NCBI GenBank assembly: GCA_036874045.1
Contig: JAZBRI010000003.1
Coordinates: forward strand, 4,786,501-4,850,500
Length of the DNA stretch: 64,000 nucleotides
Reading direction: 5' to 3'
DNA from: Cymodocea nodosa
Taxonomy: Eukaryota; Streptophyta; Magnoliopsida; Alismatales; Cymodoceaceae
Positions 1 through 11,800 of this stretch are shown here, piece after piece. The translations under genes were made by a program, and so were the position numbers. The notes beneath the pieces are model-generated. The model made no database searches. It had not been told where the DNA came from and saw only the letters and a list, made by a program, of their open reading frames with translations. The stretch's first letter is position 1. Each line of letters starts with the position of its first letter.

Positions 1-2558
1 GAGAGAGCTTTGCTCAGATTATCACCGTGTCGATCGCTCTATCACATACTACTCATAGAATCAATAATTTATCAGGAGCCGACAGTACGTACTACAGCTA
101 ATTGCTTCAATAATCACATAGAGCTTGCCCAGCAAGGTTAGGGTACGAAAGGTATCATATCTAAATTCCTGAGAAAAGAACATGACCGACCTTTCTCATG
201 CCGAACAGTTGCATACCCAAACACATTCCACCGCCAAGTCAGAAAAGAAAAGGAGAGAGTAGAATTTCACTGTTAAGGCGGGAGGTGCGTGCGTGAGAAC
301 ATTCTTCCTTCACCGACGCAACAGCAAACAACTGGATCGATCATCTGAAAGAACATTTAAAATTAACAAACGAGGATTTAGTAGAAGTGGAGACAAGAAA
401 TGCATCCACGAAAATCAAAATTTTCTGCAGCATACAACGGTAGTAGCAGTTAGAGGAAAGATCTCCAACAATGCATAGATATAGACAAAAAGAGTTGTAC
501 AACGATAAACCGGCAGAGGTCATGACATGCAGTTGATGGCATACTAAATTACGCTAGATAATTAAAAGTCCTAATGAATTGCAAGTCTACGCACGTGTGA
601 TTACACATCCATAAATAGCATTCGATGTACAGACTCTGTGGAGCGAGAGAGATCTTCCCGTTTTTTTAAGTTAATTCATTCATTCTAGGCAGATGGGGTA
701 TGGTATGGAAGCACCCCTTAATTTGTAGAGAACGCGAGGGAGTGGCGTCTTCAATGATCTCTGCCAGTCAGTATATATACGCGTGGTCTCATGACAACTA
801 GACCTTTTTTGACTTGTAATGAACGAGTTTTGTGGGGGTCCGGCCACCTGCATATGAATTAATGAGTACGTACATGCCAGCTTGTGAATGCGCGGGACCT
901 TGTAATGGCTCGGTCGGTTAGCTAGAAATCTCGCAGTTGATATAAAAATTCAAATTTTACTAAGCCTAATAAAAGTGACTGGTGACTAAAGCTGGACCAG
1001 TGGATCACTTCAGACAGGAAATGAAACCCATGTACCTGCAAGACAAAAGGGAAGACTAGCATATTACACCTGGAAGCACTACGCTACATGAGAGGGCAAG
1101 AACTTGGAAAAGGAAGACTCATGAGGAACCAACCCGTTAGTTAGCCGTGAAGAGGACATCAATAGAAACGATTTCCTTTGAAAAGAAGTAATAATGATCT
1201 AATTCTAATTAGAGACTAGCTCTAAAGGGATGAAATGAAATGAGTAGATAGATCATACATAAACTAAGAGGAACTGGTTAATTAATAGCCATACTCGCTG
1301 GATTTCGAAAGGTGCAAAATCATGCTAACTTGTCAAGAAGCACAGCAAACGAACACAAACTTTTGGATGCTGAGATTGAAGAACCCAGATGTCTGTTGGG
1401 TACCTTCAGATCGGGAAGAAGTTATTCTGTATTCACCATGTGTGTGTCTGTGTCACTGTGTGTTCCTTCTGTCGAGCTTAGTCGTGGCAGGAGACCTTCA
1501 GCTCTAAAAATGCTTGGTTTGAATTGTGGTAGGAGGTCGACCTCCATCTTCCAAAAGGTATGGACACTTCTTACTTGATACGTTCTAGGTGCTTATATTA
1601 TAATGTATGAAAAATTTGCCTTACATTTGAGATTGTTAGTAGAAACCCGCTTCTCTTCATTTGTCCGTACGTATGCACAGAATAAAACCATTGTACAAAT
1701 ATAAACTAAATATTCTGACTGAGGCTTTTCTTGACCGCGGAAAAAAGCTAGCTACAGAACAAGTATAAACTATCTACCATTTTCTTCGAGGATACAAGTG
1801 CCCTAATCTTATACAATCGAAAACATACATTGATTAGGATAGTTAGTAATTATACATGTTTAAATATCAGAAAGGGAAGATAATAAACAACAAGAATGAC
1901 ATTAAAAATGAGTACACTTAGTTATAAGACAAGATCATCCAAATGTAATTAGCAAAATGCACGGCAGATATCAAGAAAGACAGGTGAAGTGGACCCAAAC
2001 GAGTCGATTATGTAAGCAAGCTAAACTAAGAGTGTTCTGTGATGGCTCGAACGTACCTGGCGTAGGAAGGAAGTGGAGAGATCGCCCGCCAGGACGAGAA
2101 ACTGCGGCCTTGGCCGAGTAGATTTTAGCTTCTTAGACCACGAAAATATACGAGTGGACTGAGCAGGCTAGTACATGCACGAATGTCGCTTTCAGCTGCT
2201 CGGATGACTGATCTGCAAGGTTACGCCGATGTGATTGATTATTATTTAACCCAGTACTAGCTAATAAGAAATCTAATTAAGCGAGATCGATCATATTACC
2301 AGATTATACAGCATGGTCATGGAAACTGGAAAGATAGAGAAGTGTTTCACCAGATTTGTTGTCTTATATTACCTAATCTGGTGAAAGATTGGTAACCAGA
2401 AAATCCTGAAGAACATTATAAGAGGGAAAGGGAATCGAACGATAATCATAGTCTACTACCACTCACCGTGGTCCTGCAGAGCTGACAAGGGGCGATATTG
2501 AAGCCAGAAGAAGCGACGATACATGAACACCTGTGTTGAACAAAAAAATACATAGAAT
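1..2558. other. Intergenic, no gene supported
   Basis: AT-rich DNA with only short, unrelated open frames and no recognisable domain. It lies downstream of the minus-strand MIR172 hairpin, so part of it may be the 3' portion of that primary transcript. That is inferred from position only. No tRNA or transposon signature was seen. Confidence 0.5.
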
Positions 2559-2679
2559 AGTCAACGATTGCCGATGCAGCATCATCAAGATTCTCATCCA
2601 AGCTAGCTAGATCGAGCTTTAACATGGAAAACAAACACCCATGTGAATCTTGATGATGCTACACCTGCAAGTGCCAACT
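2559..2679 (-). ncRNA. MIR172: MIR172 precursor hairpin
   Basis: On the minus strand the 3' arm (2574-2594) holds a 21-nt sequence beginning AGAATCTTGATG and ending CTGCAT, the canonical miR172a/b form. The 5' arm (2642-2662) holds the star strand, beginning GTAGCATCATCAAG. The lower stem continues the pairing: I count about 19 of 22 pairs between AGTTGGCACTTGCAGG and the segment ending CGTTGACT. The flank GCATCGGCAATC after the mature sequence resembles Arabidopsis MIR172a as I remember it. miR172 represses AP2-family transcription factors, controlling the juvenile-to-adult transition, flowering time and floral organ identity. The minus strand is preferred because mature and star then sit on the usual arms with the canonical sequence. 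The plus strand also folds (see findings). Expression cannot be judged from sequence. Confidence 0.93.
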
Positions 2680-3624
2680 GCTTGGTAGGATGAATCGATC
2701 CCAGAACGCATACGAACATATATATTTATCGAACTGCATACACACATGAATGGAACGGAAATAGTGGAAATTTAGTGAAAGAGAGATTCTTTTTGCTGAA
2801 TGAAAAGAAGGGGGGTGGGGGGAAGCAACATAACAGTAGGTATGGAGAAATTAAGGACATGGATTGAGGGATGCATGGGTGACCGACCCTTTCATGAGCA
2901 CGACCAAGTGGGGACTTCATATGGTAGGCACCGCCATCGATCATATATCTCATGTTCAAGGCGCAAACGAAGACCATGGCAGTGTCTGGGTCCCCAGGCC
3001 AAGGGAATCTAATGCTGCTCACCTCACCAGTACAGGTGTTATGTGCAACGTACCTCGCTCTTCCCTCGATCCAGATCAACCAGTACCCTTGGGTGCCACA
3101 ACGATTAAGTGATAAGAAAGGGTACAGGAAAAAGGACGTCAAGTTAATAGTGGCAGGGTGGGGTGGCGAAGGAGGGAAGAGTGGACCGGGGAGTAACCCT
3201 AGAAAACACATACATACAAGTTTGCTTTCTCCCATGAAGTAAGAAAAGAAGGGAAGGCGGAGGCTTCCCAATAAATTTGCGCCACGGGTCCGTCGTCCCA
3301 TGCCAGGTTCTTGGTAGAATAATCAACAGGGAGATGGATAACGAGAGATTGTGTTGTTACACTCTTAAGAGTTGAAGATTTCTGTAGCTAAATCACATAC
3401 ACACACATATATGTCGATGGGTGCAGATAATTAGGCAGAGAAAGGATCGATTACGGCCGGCCGGGAAAATCGAAACACATGCCCAACAGACCGACTAGCA
3501 AAGGTTTGATCCCTTGATGAATAAGTGCCTTCCACAGACATGCTTAGGAAGACAGACCTGGAGAAGGATGATAACGATGATGATGGTGAAGGTTGATGGA
3601 GGAGTTTGGGCTCGAAAGGGCTAC

Positions 3625-3632
3625 TACTTATA
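3625..3632 (-). promoter_or_regulatory. Candidate TATA box for pri-MIR172
   Basis: TATAAGTA on the minus strand, about 950 bp upstream of the hairpin and followed by a moderately GC-rich leader. Plant pri-miRNAs are capped Pol II transcripts, often with leaders of this size. This is one motif match in AT-rich DNA, so it is only a suggestion. Confidence 0.22.
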
Positions 3633-4576
3633 CGGCAAAATAAAAGATTGAGATCCTTAGGGTTTGCAAACAATAATAATAAATAATTAGGTATATTCAG
3701 AAACTTACTGATGCTTAGCTGTAGCGTGTGGTGGCACCGAACCTTTCTCTTGTATTCTAATTTACACCTTCCTGCGCTGCAGATAACGTTAGCTTTGTTT
3801 TCCTTTACCATGAAAATTATAAATATCGCTTTCTTTTCTGATAATTAAATTATTGCAAATGATTTTCTGATAATAAATATCCTCAACGATCTAATAAAAT
3901 CTTTCAAGAAGAAAATATTACCCTTTTTTTTCCACTAATCCCAAAATTCGCGACATACAATTACAGCGAGAGTTCATCCCATCATCTTCTTCTACGTACA
4001 CTTGGTTACATCAAAAATATTACTATTATAAACAATAATTTGCAGCCTCTTTTATGACACCTGGTCCTCGGAGTTTTTATCGCGTGGTCCCTCCTCCGGG
4101 TCCATGTGATCATCTACCTCACCCGTAAAGAAATGATTTTCTTTAGTATTAAGATAATAATAATAATAATAAAATTTAATTACAAGTATAAGATTAAAAA
4201 CTCAAATCTACGTTAACAATATAATAAAAAAATTTATCATCGTTAAAATACACTCCCAGATGTGTCCGTAAAAAAACAAAGCCTTCGCAAGGTCAGATGT
4301 ATACTACGCCTTCCCTCTTCCTTTACCTTTCCCGACGGGTTTCGCCTGTCGCGTACTCGAACGCCACCTATCGGTGGTCTACCGCGACATTTCTCGACGC
4401 AGGAAACATCAAGAAAATAATAATAATTCATCAAAGAAATTTTGAAGTATAACTATCTTAATAATAATAATAATAAACTTTCATAACGTAAATTTGAATT
4501 CTTAGTTTCTATTTCAGTACTAAAAAAAGAAGATAAAGAGTCTATTTTTGTTACAAGTATTTACAATATTTTTTAT

Positions 4577-4603
4577 TATATATATATATATATATATATA
4601 TAA
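4577..4603. repeat. (TA)n microsatellite
   Basis: Uninterrupted TA dinucleotides, about 13 units. Confidence 0.9.
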
Positions 4604-5319
4604 ATACTATAACTTTATTACAAGTGACGAGAATATTGAAAATAAATATGATATATTATTTTTGAATAACCATAATAAAAAGTCTCGTAAATATCTACGT
4701 TCACGGTTTTCCTATTAAAACAAAAGTTATTGTTCTACAAATTTTGAAAAAAAATAATAACTAACTTTTCTCTCTGTACTTTCCTATTACAAAATAACTA
4801 ATCACGTACTCTTTTAATTGTATTCTTTTGGATCTAAATATAAAAAAAAAAAAATTGAAAATGATACGTATACAAAGTTTTAAATTTTCAAAATTATTTC
4901 TTCCGTATTTTAGAATTTTAAGAAATCATAAATCAATACATGGCAAGTGATCTGCTTGCGAATAGAAACGAACTTTATTGTTAAAAGTGATTTTCTTTTC
5001 ATTCTTGAAATTTAATTTGTACGTAGACGCTTTCTAAGTAACATCATAAATAAAATTTCGTTAATATAGAAAATTCTAATACCATTGAATACGCAGTAGA
5101 GATCATTAAAGACGACAACACATGTCATATATTTTTTTGATAATTAATTTCTAGAAAGGATTATTTTCTGTAGGACAACTTTTATTTCAAAATTAAGTAA
5201 CGTTCGGCTAGACTTGAATTATAAATAGGCGGCACCATTAAGTTCTTTGTAGTAAATTGAAGAAGTACATGATCAACTACTAAGAAGTTTAAATTTTTCT
5301 TCCGTCTCCAATGGTATCA

Positions 5320-5342
5320 CCCCCCCCCCCCCCCCCCCCCCC
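5320..5342. repeat. Poly-C tract
   Basis: A run of 23 consecutive C on the plus strand, in otherwise AT-rich DNA. Confidence 0.95.
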
Positions 5343-5731
5343 TTTATCTGTATCTTATATAACAGCACAATATGACGATGTAGTCGTTGTTAAATAAATA
5401 TAAAACTAATAGATTATAGAAAATCACAGTTAACTACAATGCACATAGCGTAAACTCCGTATTAATTTAAAAGCCAAAGAAAATGTCACGAGTGGAGCTA
5501 ATGCTCCCTACAATAAAGCCAAAATCTAGGTAATCTTTGAGTTAAGTAGGGTGTCAAGTACTTAGGCCCCGTCACAACAGGCAGATCATAGATGAAATAA
5601 GCCTCAAAACCTACCATGATAGGCTTTTTCTTTTCTGTTCATCCAATCCAGATGAATCCATGGACTTCTGACCTCTTGATTTGATTTGTTGATTGCAGAA
5701 ATCTTAAAGTTAGAGGATCGGATCAGGAACT

Positions 5732-5755
5732 TTATATATATATATATATATATAT
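5732..5755. repeat. (TA)n microsatellite
   Basis: About 12 TA units. Confidence 0.9.
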
Positions 5756-6289
5756 TGACCTTATTGATGACTCAATTTATTAACTAACTTACGTGCAGAT
5801 AACATCTGTATTTTACCTGATACATTTGAATGGTAAACATAAGAATAAACTCATGATATCCACTTGGGTATATATCTTAGTAACTTTTAGTATGGTAGAA
5901 TTTAAGAATAAATTAAATACCACACAATATGTTGTTTTTCATATTGTAGTATTAAGACTTGTAGTTGAGGTATGGGATGGGTACAGACTTACTTTTCAGA
6001 TTTAGTAGGTAAAAGTTATGGTATAATTACCACCAGTGGATTAATTAAGGGGTGGTAGGTTAAAAAATTTAACTATGCTCACATCTACGTTAAATAAAGG
6101 GAGGCATGCATGTTAAGGACAAGCTCGCCTAATAGTAGTGATTTTTGCTTGATTCAAATTAAGTCCAAGATCCAAGATCTCTCCCCTCACATGTACTGTA
6201 GTGGAAGAGCAAATATCTAATGCAAATTCTTGAATTCCAAGAAAAAATAAAGTTAGTTATATTTGAAAAGATTATCTATATATTTGTTC

Positions 6290-6292
<3 letters not shown>

Positions 6293-6320
<28 letters not shown>
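6293..6320. repeat. (AT)n microsatellite
   Basis: About 14 AT units. Confidence 0.9.
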
Positions 6321-8599
6321 TGCATTTATACCCATTATAGCTGCTCTTGTCGACTAAAAATTAATCGTTCATATTGATTAGAAGGAGTTGTGGAGAGAAT
6401 TTTGATGACTTTATATATGATGATCGATGACCACTTCTAATTAGGATTAGTTAACTACGACGGGGAGTATTTTCATCATACGTAGTTCACTGTTGTGAGA
6501 ATGAAATAAGTGGTCCAAAGTTAATTATAAATGAGATTTTTTTTTTTAATAATTTGTATGATTTACAATATTAAAGAAAATACGTACGTACGTCTTATTT
6601 GTTTATAGTCATGACCGGTTATATTTCTCAGTTCAGGATTTTCTTAATTTCCTTATAACGTCATTGGTTTATTACATTTCAATCTCTCTTTCCGCTTACA
6701 TTATCATAGAAGAAAGAAAGAAAAAAAAAAAAAACAACTCAAAATTTCCGTTTATTTATTACATTATAAGTCTCGTTAAACCATGGGCTGATGACATCCT
6801 CATTTCAACAATAGATCCTTTATTAATCATGGCGTCGTGATTAATTACTCTTCGATTAAAAACAAATTCACGAAGTTAATTTCCAAACAATTAATCGTCA
6901 AGAATCGTGTGATAAAGTTTGAAAACACAACAATATTTGATTTTTTAAATATTTCTCTAAATAATAGCTTGCTCGTGTATCTTGGGGGTATTTTATTGAA
7001 GCACGAAAGATAATGTTAAAAAATTCCTCCCTATTTCATTGCCGCTGGTTTTGACGATGGTGGAAAATACCAGCAAAGGCTTCTTGACTTTTACACGCTT
7101 AATTAATCTACACAACAAGACGGCAAGACTCAACTTCTCACTTCTTTAATCCAGGTGCTTAATTACCCCCCTAATCCACTCCATTCAGACACCGTACAAG
7201 CCTCGGTTTAATTAATCAGGCACCCCGCCCAAGTCACATGATTTACTTGGTATTAGTGCGAAGGGGAGGCATCTTTACCCCGCCGACCGGGCCCACTTCG
7301 TGCTGCTTTAATTTGCTTAATCATCGTCTTCTTAAACCGCTGTCGATCGACCACAGATTAACCCCACCGCCTGCTTAACCGGCAAACTTAATGATGTTTA
7401 ATTATCTCCCGCTATGAGCCGAAGATTCTCCGACCAGGTAAGGAGAGGCATGTGCAGAGTGCTCCTTCATGTGCCTACTTTTTTAATTTTCCTTAGGCAT
7501 CTGTCTTCTGTTCTAATTCTAATTTAAAAGTCGCAATTATCAATAATAATGAAGTCGTTAACAATAATAATAGTTGTTGACAACTATAATTATAGTGGTG
7601 GTTGATGCGGCGACGCATGGCTCCCCATCCCTAGTTCCCTCCAGCGACAATGATGGAGGTAGCAATAGTTCATGTAATAATCGCTACCAAGTTAACATAC
7701 CGACCATACTTAATCACGATGATAATGATCAATAATGACGATAGACGGCTAGAGTTTACGGTAGATCAAGGAAAATTGTTACGTATATCATCTAAAGTAC
7801 AAGTTCTGAAAAATACCCAAGGATTTACTAAAACATCATATGCCTCCTTCGTCATTGCCTTTTAATATCATATATTATTATTACATCTAGTTACAAGTTT
7901 GTGAATTAAAACTAATAAATTTTTCCTGACACCTTTAGTCTTAAACGTTCATTGCAACACATCTAGTTCAAGTTCTAATACCATGCTGCCCTTTGTTCTC
8001 TCAAAGGCAAATATGGTAAATCCGTTCATTTCCACTACAAATGCTTCTCAGAGCATTCCATTTCCTTGTCTCTCCTATTCCCATAATAGTCATCAACTAT
8101 GTTATACATACTAAAATCAAATTTGATGTCACGTTGATGATACGATTTTAAAGGTTCAGATTTTAGTAAAGCGTTTTAGAATCCGTAGATTATGAACGCC
8201 ATTTCGTCAGGTGTTTGGATGTAAAGGAAATTTCAGATTTTGGATGATGAGCACACTACTTACAGACATACAAAATCCAATGTTAAATTCCAAAGTCTAC
8301 ACAAAAAATGTTATTGGATGTATATTATTTTCCATTTCATGTTTTCTTCAATACCTAAGGCTTTTGCCTTGTTTGTGATCCATCGGACAGGGGAAGAAGA
8401 AGGGAGGTTGCTGAGATGTTAAGTGAGACGAAACATTATGAATGAAGCACATTCACCAAGACATATAATACACTAACAGTCAATGACATGATTAGTCTTT
8501 ACAAGAAAAAATTGTTCTGGTTCGAGTCCACTACAAAAATATTTGAGAAAAAAGAAAACTTTCTGCAGACACATGAATGGAAAAAAGAAAGAAAGAAAA

Positions 8600-8868
8600 A
8601 AAACAAAAACAAACAAACAAATCCTAACTCAGAGATCCAACCTCTGACGAACAGATATCAGTAATTTAGGACTACTTCTCAGTTATGGCATGTGACCAAC
8701 ACTTTGGGAGAGCAAAGCAAAAACAAAGGCACCATCTCAAATGTGAGAAATTGAACTTACCAATCACGGTGCCTCCTGAAAGGATAGGTCCATTGCACAG
8801 CCTTGGCCAAGGCCCTGCATGCTCCGAGAGTGGCTGTGAATGAAGGAGGAGGAGGGGTCGCTTATAGA
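8600..8868 (-). other. LPA1 3' end; possible extra C-terminal coding
   Basis: Just past the LPA1 stop, in another frame of the same strand, 8760-8850 encodes PLSEHAGPWPRLCNGPILSG. This resembles the conserved tail ending in PILSG that I recall in LPA1 homologues. It runs into a good donor (ATTG then GTAAGT) near 8758, with a possible acceptor about 60 bp on. It is either former coding sequence lost to a frameshift or part of an alternatively spliced last exon. Confidence 0.4.
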
Positions 8869-11800
8869 TCACACCTTAATTCTTCCATCGGACCCACTTG
8901 AGTTTGGGTTGACTGTAAACGAGGAATACGAGCATGAAGGCTCCCCCTGGCAAGCATCAGCTTCCATGAAGAGATCAAGGTTCAGCATGTACTTCTTCAA
9001 GTGGCCCTCTGCTTCTGTGGATGTGTTCACTTCCCCTGGCTTGTTATTTCCTCTGTAAGATTCGTCGTCATCAGACCAGTAGCCATTTTCTAGACCATCC
9101 CGCATTGCCAGATCATCATATTCCTCATCTGATTTTGTTGATTCCTCATCAACCGATCCCTCCATCTATAAGAATACAATAAGCACGTCAATTTGGTTTT
9201 AATATGTGCACAAATGCCAAGCATGTACTAATATTAGATGTTAGCAGACAACAAGCAAGGCTATGTGTGTTAGAATATGAAATTCAAAGTGTAAGCGTTA
9301 TCTACTTTTAAAGGATCACACTATTGCAACTAAGCACAGAACACTAGAAGATGTCCAGTAAAAAATCATGAAAATCAGTAGGCCCTCACATGCTCAGAAG
9401 CTCTGACTTCAAGCAGCAAGCATCACAGATCATTTTCATAAATACCCAAATCCGTTGTTCAGACCTCATCAATATAAGATTAGAGCCATATGGACTCATT
9501 CAAAGAATACCTTGGTTTCTCTTAGTTTACAGATAACCAAATTCCCTTGCATGTGAGATCCGACATTCACGTTAATCAACACAAACTTGCATGTGAGATT
9601 GGGTCAAGCTACAAAACTATATTAAGGTGACCAGAAGGAAAGCCACAGGCACACAGTCCCTTGGCACCAACTGAATTTTGAACGTGTATGATTTTGAATT
9701 TTCAGTATGTTTATTACTTGAATATTAATCAATACCATATTCTCAAAAAACAGTTTACTAAATAACATTCAAACATATAACAAATGATGATAACTTCCTA
9801 AGATAAATAAATAAGCATTTTAACATCATAGCATAGCAAGGTGGTCTAATTATATGTTAATAAAAAACTTTGAGATATTTGTGAAGGTACAATCTTCCTC
9901 TTCAGTTAATTACAAAGATAAGCCCATCAAGCAATTTTGTAACCATTCATCATGTGTGCCCTTTCTTTCTCTCTAGTGAGGATCCAGCCAAATGAACTAG
10001 GAAAGAGACCCATTTAGCCAATCTATGGCCAACCCTTTTAATCCACCATCGAACCTTCCATGAGAAGCCCAATCGATGCTTTCTTCTACCACTCTTGCGA
10101 GAAGCAATCAAGAAGTACAAAGGGGCATCATGATGGCATTAGTGAGATTCTATATCACAAGCAAGAATGTAGAGGCACTGTGCTAGAAACACCACTGCGT
10201 AAGTATACGTTCCCATGCCAATCCAAACGAGAGGGAAAAACACCTACCCACATTGAGTTGCCATGCTTAAGATAGCAGACTCATGTTGTTCAAACTGTTA
10301 GAGCAGCATGGGCATCATTTCCAGTTAAAAGGTGATAACTTGTGCTGCAGAGTGAAGAACTCTAGGAGGAGAAGAGGCATCATTTCCATTTAGTAGGTGA
10401 TATAGTGTACTGCAGGGTGTAAACATATCATTGAAGAACACTCCAACAAAGATCAGATAATGTTGGCAGGTTCTCAAAGGGGAGGGGGCCACTAGTAAGG
10501 GTCTCAGACGGTTCTAAGGTCATCAAAATGGTAGGTGGTCCAATACCATCAGCAACAACACAAGTTAAAGAGGCATCCACTAAGCAATCCTGTGTCTTGA
10601 TGATTACTATGTTCATTTAAATCTAGCAATTTTTAACCATAAAATTTTAACTCAAAAATCAATTAGCAGTTAGTAATGAGTCCTATATGATATAAGCTTA
10701 AGTTCTGTTTCATTTATATTGATGTGAGAATTTTACTTAATATGCTCTTTTGTGACTTTTTTTATTTTATATATCTATAAGTGATCACACTGTAAACTTG
10801 CTCTAATATTATATGAAAATTCAACTCAAACTCAATAGACATAAGTAGTAGGTCTTACATCATCTAAGTAAAGATTTTGTTTATTTTCCATAGATGTAGG
10901 ACTTTTACTCTAACCTAACATTACGTGATAATTATCTCCGCCAATGGAAATTCATCCCTTCATAATTGATCTCAAGTTTGAATAAAGGAGGATTATTAAA
11001 GCAGTACGAATTGGACTATGACAAAACCTTTAGTCCAGAACCTTGTTCCCACAGTTTGAGCTCTAATTTATTTAATAGCTAGCAAGTCATAGAAGTCATG
11101 GAAAATGGACATGAAGAATGCATTTCTTCATAGAAAGATAGAGAAGTGGACCATGATACACACCACACACATGTATATATATGGAACAATCAAAAGAATT
11201 TGAAAATAAAAACCATTTAAGATATGTGTTTGCAAGTTAAAGAAGGCTCTATATGGATTAATACAGACAATAAGGACTTGGCATGGGAAGATAGCAAAGT
11301 TTCTTGTTCAATGTAGCTACTTTATTACTCTCACAGATTAAAATTTTTTGGTGAAGAACAATAAAAGAATATTAACAATAATTCTTGTATATGTGAATGA
11401 TCTAATTATCAGTAGAAAAGACGGGTATGAGATCAAATAGACAAGAAGCAATCTGCCAATCAGAATCCAAGTGAAGAAACTTAGACAACTAAGACCACGT
11501 TCAAAGAAGTCAAGTTGGAAGTACATGAAGCAAAAGACCTAGAGGAGGCCAAATATACCATTTGTGGTTAGAGTCATGAAATGATACGTGTAGAATACAA
11601 GAAGCCTCATATAAAGTCAATTGGAGAATACTAAGGTATGTAAAAGATACACTCAATCTTAACCTTTTTCACAAGAGAGAATAATGTGAATTCATTTGCT
11701 ATTATAATGTTGATTATGCTGAAGACCATGATACTAGAAGATCAACCACTGGACGCATCCTTGATCTTGGCTCTGGAGTTAGTTGTTTCCTAGTGTAGAA

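Larger units (their letters stand above)
3850..8600. other. Long AT-rich intergenic region
   Basis: No coding region is supported. The stretch contains simple repeats (listed separately), TAA-rich runs and many AATAAT trinucleotides. A less AT-rich patch at about 7090-7410 has recurring TTAATTA motifs (see findings). The open frames at 5793-6005 and 7650-7865 have no recognisable domain. Confidence 0.5.

Noticed and set aside
2726..3301. Minus-strand frame of 191 codons upstream of MIR172 as a protein gene
   Set aside because: No recognisable domain, unbalanced composition, and it overlaps other open frames; it more likely lies in the non-coding MIR172 leader.
8517..8530. tRNA B-box-like GGTTCGAGTCC
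   Set aside because: No A-box or cloverleaf pairing could be found at the right distance upstream.
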